Positions 58,984 to 64,000 of a DNA stretch of 64,000 nt are shown here, one piece after another. The DNA comes from Aliamphritea ceti (lineage in GTDB: Bacteria > Pseudomonadota > Gammaproteobacteria > Pseudomonadales > Balneatricaceae). The notes under the pieces are model-generated. The model was not told the DNA's origin, ran no database searches, and saw only the letters and a list, made by a program, of their open reading frames with translations. Numbering within the stretch: the first letter of the stretch is position 1; each line of letters opens with the position of its first letter. The position numbers and the translations under genes were made by a program. The stretch covers positions 2,542,001 through 2,606,000 of the forward strand of contig NZ_AP025282.1 in NCBI RefSeq assembly GCF_024347215.1, given 5' to 3'.

Positions 58984-60585
58984 TCAGAGTTTAAACTCAG
59001 CCATGTTACCAGCCACTTTAGATAAAGCTGTTTCAAGTTGCTCACGACCGCTCTGTAATGCATGGGTGACGCCTTCTGTCTGATCGGCAACCGTGCTGAC
59101 ATTTGTCATATGGTTATTGATTTCCTGCATGCTGGATCTTTGCTGTTCCGTTTCACTTGAGATCCCCAGGTTTATGCTTTCAATGCTGGCAGCATTTTCT
59201 GTCATGTTGTGTAACGCATCACTGACTGCCTGGCTTTTTGCGACGCATTCCAGTGCAAGCTGCTGCCCCTGATCCATCACTGTACGGGTGTTTTTGACGC
59301 CTTGCTGAATATTACAGACAGTCTGCTGGATATTCTCAGTAGACTGCCTGGTCTTCAGTGCCAGTGAGCGCACTTCATCGGCAACAACGGCAAAGCCACG
59401 ACCAGCTTCACCAGCACGGGCAGCTTCAATTGCTGCGTTAAGTGCCAGTAGGTTGGTCTGGTCAGCGATGACTTCAATAACGGTTAACAATTCACTGATG
59501 GATTCACTGGCTGATTCCAGCGCTTGCGTACTGTTACTGGCATTGGCTACTTCATGCGCGAGCTGGCCGATACTGTCTGCAGAATCCTGTACTAATGTCA
59601 GACTGCTACGGGTTTCATAGTTGATCTTTACCGCCTGCTCTTTGGCTTCGAAGGAATGATCAGCTACTAATTCTACGGTCTGATGCATTTGATCAACAAT
59701 ATCTGCTGTATCCACTAAATGTTGCTTTTGTTGTTTAACGCCCAGACTGGTTTCTGCTGTTAAGCTGCCTACGTGCTGTAGCGTATTATTTGCCTGTTCA
59801 ACAGAGTCGCGGGTTTCACTTACCAGTAAGTGTATGCGGGCAATAAAAATATCTACTTCACCGGCTAGCTGGCCAATCTCATCATTACGCTTGAATCCAA
59901 GTCGCTGTGTGAGGTCGCCTTTACCGTGAGCAAGATTTTTAACTGCACTTAGTAGTTCTGCCAGGGGCAGGGTAAGGCTGCGAGCAATCATAAACGCCAG
60001 AATGATGCCAATCAGGCTGCTGAGTCCGAGAATAATATTATTTACATACTGAACCTGCCGGGTATGGGTAATGGTATGCTTTTTGTGCTCGCTGGCGGCA
60101 TAAAGGCTGTTATCAACCAGTTTTTGTAATTCATCACCTAATTGCATGTCGAGTGTGTTTAACGTGCGTTGATCGGTTAACAGTCGCTGCTGCTGACCTC
60201 CTATACGTTGCAGGTTGAGTCGATACCATTGAGCAGCTGCCTGACTCAGCTGCGTTGTATCACCCTGAACCATCAGAGCGGAGGTTGCTGTGATCGCATT
60301 GCTGAGCTGTTGCTTGAAAGTTTCCTGATAACTAAGTAATTGCCGTTCTGCTGCAGTTGCATCGTTAAATTCGATGCGTGCCAGTTGCCGGTTAACCAGA
60401 TCCCGACTGTTACGGAAGGTATCCCAGGCAGCACGGCTCTGATCTACCGCTGTTAATGGATATTCAAATGCCGCTACTGCGGTATTACTGAGCAGGCCCA
60501 GTTGATAGCTTTGATAAGCACCCAGGCCGCTGAACAGACTGATTAGTAAGCCAAAGCCCAACCATAATTTCTGTTTAATACTCAT
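58984..60585 (-). CDS. Methyl-accepting chemotaxis protein
   Basis: A chemoreceptor of 533 residues. One membrane segment is at the N-terminus (LWLGFGLLISLFSGLGAY), then a helical periplasmic sensor of about 155 residues (four-helix-bundle type, no Cache motif), a second membrane segment (NNIILGLSSLIGIILAFMIARSL, near 185-207), a HAMP domain, and the signalling hairpin with the invariant tip VIADQTNLLALNAAIEAARAGEAGRGFAVVADEVRSL. There is no C-terminal CheR-binding pentapeptide. It lies 15 bp downstream of the di-haem peroxidase gene and is probably cotranscribed with it, which hints at a redox or oxidative signal. The ligand is unknown. Confidence 0.93.
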   Translation of the reverse strand: MSIKQKLWLGFGLLISLFSGLGAYQSYQLGLLSNTAVAAFEYPLTAVDQSRAAWDTFRNSRDLVNRQLARIEFNDATAAERQLLSYQETFKQQLSNAITATSALMVQGDTTQLSQAAAQWYRLNLQRIGGQQQRLLTDQRTLNTLDMQLGDELQKLVDNSLYAASEHKKHTITHTRQVQYVNNIILGLSSLIGIILAFMIARSLTLPLAELLSAVKNLAHGKGDLTQRLGFKRNDEIGQLAGEVDIFIARIHLLVSETRDSVEQANNTLQHVGSLTAETSLGVKQQKQHLVDTADIVDQMHQTVELVADHSFEAKEQAVKINYETRSSLTLVQDSADSIGQLAHEVANASNSTQALESASESISELLTVIEVIADQTNLLALNAAIEAARAGEAGRGFAVVADEVRSLALKTRQSTENIQQTVCNIQQGVKNTRTVMDQGQQLALECVAKSQAVSDALHNMTENAASIESINLGISSETEQQRSSMQEINNHMTNVSTVADQTEGVTHALQSGREQLETALSKVAGNMAEFKL

Positions 60586-60600
60586 ATCTTGGTTCTCCGG

Positions 60601-61614
60601 TCAGAATGGCAGAATTGGCAGGCTGACGGGCTGGTCATCACCGGTCAGGCTTTCAAGGAAGCTGCGCAAATCCTGCATTTGCTGAGCAGTCATTGGGCGT
60701 ACTTTGATTTTGTCTGATCGGCTTGCTCTTGGTATGCCACCGGCAATGTAGTGAACGATGACCTGATCCAGAGTAGTCATACTGCCGTCGTGCATATAAG
60801 GTGCGCGTTGTTGTATGTTTCTTAGTCCGGGAGTTTTAAAGGCCTTAAGATCTTTATCATTGCCAGTTACTGTTTTACGCCCTTCATCAGTGGAGGCGAG
60901 ACCAATGTCGTAAAATTTGTTATCGCTGAAGTTCCAGCCTGAATGGCAATCACTGCAACCAGCACCATTGTTAAAGAATTCGAAACCGCGTTTGGCTGAT
61001 TCAGTGATTGCCTGCTCATCTCCGGTTACCCAGCGATCAAAAGGGGCTGTGCCTGACACCAGAGTACGCTCATAAGTAGCGATGGCTTTCATTACGCTGT
61101 TGCTGCTAATGCCTGAGTCGGGAAATACACGACGGAACATGTCCTGATATGCCTGGACCTTACTCAGACGTTCAACAACTTCTGCCATGCTGATGTTCAT
61201 TTCATTCGCTGATTCAACTGGTCCTCTTACCTGTTCTTCGAGGGTTTCACTACGTCCATCCCAAAAGAAGCTGTCTCCCCAGGCCATATTGAGAATTGTC
61301 GGGGAGTGACGGTCGAGGAATTTACCTTGTCCACCAAAAGCGCCGGGCACACCATCTTCCCAGCCAAGGGACGGATTGTGGCAGGTAGCACAGGTCATAT
61401 TAAAATTCTTACTCAGACGTTGATCAAAAAACAGCATTTTACCGAGTTGTGCTTTTTCAGCGCTGTAAAGATTGTCAGCAGGGAACGGAATGCTCTCTGG
61501 CCGTTGATACTGAGCTTTAAGGGAATCGATTGATGTGTCTGCAGCGGCTACCTGCCCAGAGCTCAGCAAAACGGATGCTGTAAGAACGGCTCTGAATGTG
61601 GCGATATAGGACAT
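60601..61614 (-). CDS. Di-haem cytochrome c peroxidase (CcpA/MauG family)
   Basis: A secreted 337-residue protein: signal peptide (AVLTASVLLSSGQVAAA), then two c-type haem sites, Cys75-x-x-Cys78-His79 (CATCH) and Cys220-x-x-Cys223-His224 (CSDCH). DRHSPTILNMAWGDSFFWDGRSETLEEQ and the C-terminal KTPGLRNIQQRAPYMHDGSMTTLDQVI with the distal Met/His region are typical of bacterial peroxidases. They reduce hydrogen peroxide in the periplasm with electrons from cytochrome c; MauG-like relatives oxidise proteins instead. The chemoreceptor gene follows at 15 bp. Confidence 0.9.
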   Translation of the reverse strand: MSYIATFRAVLTASVLLSSGQVAAADTSIDSLKAQYQRPESIPFPADNLYSAEKAQLGKMLFFDQRLSKNFNMTCATCHNPSLGWEDGVPGAFGGQGKFLDRHSPTILNMAWGDSFFWDGRSETLEEQVRGPVESANEMNISMAEVVERLSKVQAYQDMFRRVFPDSGISSNSVMKAIATYERTLVSGTAPFDRWVTGDEQAITESAKRGFEFFNNGAGCSDCHSGWNFSDNKFYDIGLASTDEGRKTVTGNDKDLKAFKTPGLRNIQQRAPYMHDGSMTTLDQVIVHYIAGGIPRASRSDKIKVRPMTAQQMQDLRSFLESLTGDDQPVSLPILPF

Positions 61615-62012
61615 TATTATGCTTTCTCCATGAACGAAACAGCTACAGCTTTGTGTGGTGTCCTTCCACAGCAGTCTGTAGTTATTACATGTTGTATTGC
61701 TGATTCGGCTGAGCCCGAATCTGTATTTGGTACCTCTCCCCAGAGTGCTTTCAGGTTAATAGGTTTTAGATTCTGAACAAGCGGCAAAGGTCTTAGTTTG
61801 GTGATGAATTAAGTGATTTTTAAGGCTTTAAGTTATTAATAAATAACAATTAATTTCTAAAAAAATCACAACTCAATTTTGACTGAACAGATCTGTTCAT
61901 TGAGGGGTGCTGCAGGTTTGGTACGGGTAAATTGCAAGCAAAAAAATACCCCGCACTAAGGCGAGGTATTATCAGTTTCTAAATTCATTAAAACTGAATT
62001 CTGACAAGGCTA
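61615..62012. other. 398-bp gap between the peroxidase and icd genes
   Basis: Contains the promoter region of the peroxidase operon, an AT-rich stretch (61830-61880) and the icd terminator at 61940-61970. No gene-like frame is seen. Confidence 0.5.
61940..61970 (-). terminator. Intrinsic terminator of icd
   Basis: AATACCCCGC (61945-61954) pairs with GCGAGGTATT (61961-61970) with one G-U-type mismatch. On the minus strand it is followed by seven T residues, 42 bp after the icd stop. Confidence 0.88.
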
Positions 62013-64000
62013 TTAGCCGTTGGCACGGGCCAGGGCAGCGTTAAGTGTTGCGCTTGGGCGCATTACTTTCTTAACCATGTCACGATTGGCGTGGTAGTAG
62101 CCATCCAGTTCAGGTGCTGAACCCTGTACGGCCTTCAGTTCACCAATGATAGCGTCTTCACCGTTTGCAAGGTCTTCAGCCAGTTGCTTGAACTGAGCTG
62201 CCAGTTCAGCATCTTCAGTTTGATTTGCAACTGCCTGAGCCCAGTATTTACCCAGGTAGAAGTGGCTGCCGCGGTTATCCAGTTCACCTGTCTTACGAGA
62301 AGGTGACTTGTTGTTTTCCAGCAGTTCAATCGTTGCTTCATCCAGTGTCTTAGACAGCAGAGCAGCACGTGCGTTACCTTTCAGTCCCTGTTCTTCCAGA
62401 GATACTGAGATCGCCATGAACTCACCCAAGGAATCCCAACGCAGGTGGTTTTCTTCCTGAACTTGCTGCACGTGCTTAGGCGCAGAACCGCCTGCACCAG
62501 TTTCATACATACCGCCGCCTTTCAGCATAGGTACGATAGACAGCATCTTCGCAGACGTGCCAAGTTCCATGATAGGGAACAGGTCAGTCAGGTAATCACG
62601 TAATACGTTACCTGTTACAGAGATGGTGTCTTTACCGCGCAGCTGGCGTTCCATAGAGAAGCGAATCGCTTCATCATAAGACATGATGCGGATATCCAGA
62701 CCTTCAGTGTCATGCTCTTTCAGGTAAGCTTCAACTTTAGCCGTCAGCTGTACGTCGTGAGCACGCTCAGGATCCAACCAGAAGACAGCAGGGGTGCCAG
62801 AGTTACGTGCACGGTTTACGCCCAGCTTAACCCAGTCACGTACTGGCTCGTCTTTGGTCTGGCAGGCACGCCAGATATCACCAACTTCAACTTCATGAGA
62901 CATCAGTACGTTACCTGTAGCGTCAACTACACGCATGGTACCGTCTTGCTCAATTTCGAAAGTCTTATCGTGAGAACCGTATTCTTCTGCTTTCTTAGCC
63001 ATCAGGCCAACGTTAGAAACAGTACCCATAGTCGTTGGGTCGAATGCGCCATGCGTCTTACAGAAATTAATCATTTCCTGATAGATGCGTGCATAGGTGC
63101 TTTCTGGCATAACAGCTTTAGTGTCTTTAGCCTTCCCATCAGGGCCCCACATCTTACCGGAGCTACGAATCATCGCCGGCATAGATGCATCAACAATTAC
63201 GTCACTTGGTACGTGCAGGTTAGAAATACCTTTAACAGAATCAACCATCGCCAGTTCAGGACGGGATTCGTAGCATGCCTGGATGTCTTCTTCGATTTCT
63301 TCACGAACAGAGTTAGGCAGGCTGGCAATCTTTTCGTAAACACTGCCCAGGCCGTTGTTTGGGTTAACACCCAGCTTAGCAAACAGGTCGGCGTGCTTTT
63401 CGAACAGATCTTTATAGAAAACAGTTACCGCGTGACCAAATACGATAGGGTGGGAAACCTTCATCATGGTTGCTTTAACGTGCAGAGACCACATTACGTT
63501 AGTTTCTTTCGCATCGTTCAGCGACTTTTCAAAGAATTCACGCAGTGATTTACAGCACATGTACATGCTGTCCAGTACTTCACCTTTTTCCAGGCTCAGT
63601 TCTTTCTTCTGCTGTACTTCACCGTCTTTAGTTACGAACTCAATGCGTACGTTCTGAGCTTCATTAGACGTGATGGACTGTTCGCTGGAGAAGAAGTCTC
63701 CGCCACGCATGTGGTCAGCGTGAGTGCGTGAAGCCATGCTCCACTTACCCATAGAATGCGGGAATTTACGTGCGTATGCTTTTACAGCAGCAGGTGCGCG
63801 ACGGTCAGAGTTACCTTCACGCAGAACAGGGTTTACTGCACTGCCCAGAATCTTAGAGTAACGCGTCTGAACATCTTTATCTGTATCGTTAGTTGGTGCT
63901 TCCGGGTAATCAGGGATGTCGTAGCCCTGACCCTGTAATTCAGCAATACATGCTTTTAACTGAGGAATTGAAGCACTGATGTTAGGAAGCTTAATGATAT
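62013..64000 (-). CDS. icd: Monomeric NADP-dependent isocitrate dehydrogenase (N-terminus beyond the window)
   Basis: Oxidatively decarboxylates isocitrate to 2-oxoglutarate. The minus-strand frame is open to the right window edge, so the first residues (about 80 of roughly 740) are missing; reading starts within IIKLPNISASIPQLKACIAEL. The blocks NSDRRAPAAVKAYARKFPHSMGKWS, HADHMRGGDF, SLHVKATMMKVSHPIVFGHAV and NPNNGLGSVYEKIASLPN are specific to the monomeric IDH-II type, unrelated in length to the dimeric enzyme. It ends with a normal C-terminus and terminator. With aceA nearby, both branches at isocitrate are encoded in this neighbourhood. Confidence 0.95.
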   Translation of the reverse strand, partial: IIKLPNISASIPQLKACIAELQGQGYDIPDYPEAPTNDTDKDVQTRYSKILGSAVNPVLREGNSDRRAPAAVKAYARKFPHSMGKWSMASRTHADHMRGGDFFSSEQSITSNEAQNVRIEFVTKDGEVQQKKELSLEKGEVLDSMYMCCKSLREFFEKSLNDAKETNVMWSLHVKATMMKVSHPIVFGHAVTVFYKDLFEKHADLFAKLGVNPNNGLGSVYEKIASLPNSVREEIEEDIQACYESRPELAMVDSVKGISNLHVPSDVIVDASMPAMIRSSGKMWGPDGKAKDTKAVMPESTYARIYQEMINFCKTHGAFDPTTMGTVSNVGLMAKKAEEYGSHDKTFEIEQDGTMRVVDATGNVLMSHEVEVGDIWRACQTKDEPVRDWVKLGVNRARNSGTPAVFWLDPERAHDVQLTAKVEAYLKEHDTEGLDIRIMSYDEAIRFSMERQLRGKDTISVTGNVLRDYLTDLFPIMELGTSAKMLSIVPMLKGGGMYETGAGGSAPKHVQQVQEENHLRWDSLGEFMAISVSLEEQGLKGNARAALLSKTLDEATIELLENNKSPSRKTGELDNRGSHFYLGKYWAQAVANQTEDAELAAQFKQLAEDLANGEDAIIGELKAVQGSAPELDGYYHANRDMVKKVMRPSATLNAALARANG

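Noticed and set aside
62712..63548. Long open frame (278 codons) on the plus strand
   Set aside because: Antisense shadow of icd with no recognisable domain.

Overview
This 64 kb window comes from a gammaproteobacterium, most likely a marine member of the Oceanospirillales. The chromosomal genes point that way: a Pseudomonas-type isocitrate lyase, a monomeric NADP isocitrate dehydrogenase, RoxA/TrmJ, a YibH/DUF3302 pair and MtnK. This is a judgement from protein character, not from a search. No rRNA, tRNA or CRISPR array was seen.

Layout. (1) 1-5.8 kb is a patchwork of mobile debris and catabolic genes: the N-terminal part of a Tn3-family transposase running off the left edge, a GC-rich ISL3 transposase remnant, a 2-keto-4-pentenoate hydratase-like gene divergent from a TetR regulator, a 213-bp MITE-like element, a fluoroacetate-dehalogenase-like hydrolase and a broken TRAP substrate-binding gene. 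(2) 5.8-8.7 kb encodes enolase, a 44-residue unknown protein and pyruvate kinase in one tight minus-strand unit. An IS3-family element (8.9-10.2 kb) separates it from the capsule genes. (3) 10.3-30.2 kb (+) is an ABC-transporter-dependent capsule locus: lipoprotein, KpsD, KpsM, KpsT, KpsE, a 1153-residue glycosyltransferase fusion, a sulfotransferase-like protein, the complete pseudaminic acid pathway PseB-C-F-G-H-I, two KpsC paralogues and a short-chain dehydrogenase. (4) 30.3-40.5 kb (-) converges on it: a highly reducing type I polyketide synthase (2,522-2,526 aa), an alpha-oxoamine synthase and KpsS. (5) 40.5-43.8 kb is a transposase-only Tn3-family element with 84-bp inverted repeats that abuts a beheaded LysR gene. 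(6) 43.8-64 kb is ordinary chromosome: small enzymes, RluA, MtnK, a LuxR-type regulator, a CsrB/RsmZ-like small RNA, an HlyD-type efflux operon, AceA, RoxA-TrmJ, an HExxH protein, a chemoreceptor, a di-haem peroxidase and Icd.

How the capsule genes may work together. PseB-I would make CMP-pseudaminic acid. The fusion glycosyltransferase is the best candidate for building the chain. KpsMTED exports it, and KpsS/KpsC proteins build a beta-Kdo linker. The polyketide synthase, oxoamine synthase and dehydrogenase match the RkpA-RkpG-RkpH set of the Sinorhizobium K-antigen locus in type, and the fungal Fum1-Fum8-Fum13 trio in chemistry. I infer that they make a sphingoid-like amino-alcohol lipid that anchors or carries the capsule. 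This is the most interesting system in the window. Other notable points are a KpsC paralogue whose N-terminal module has lost its catalytic motifs, and the Csr-type small RNA.
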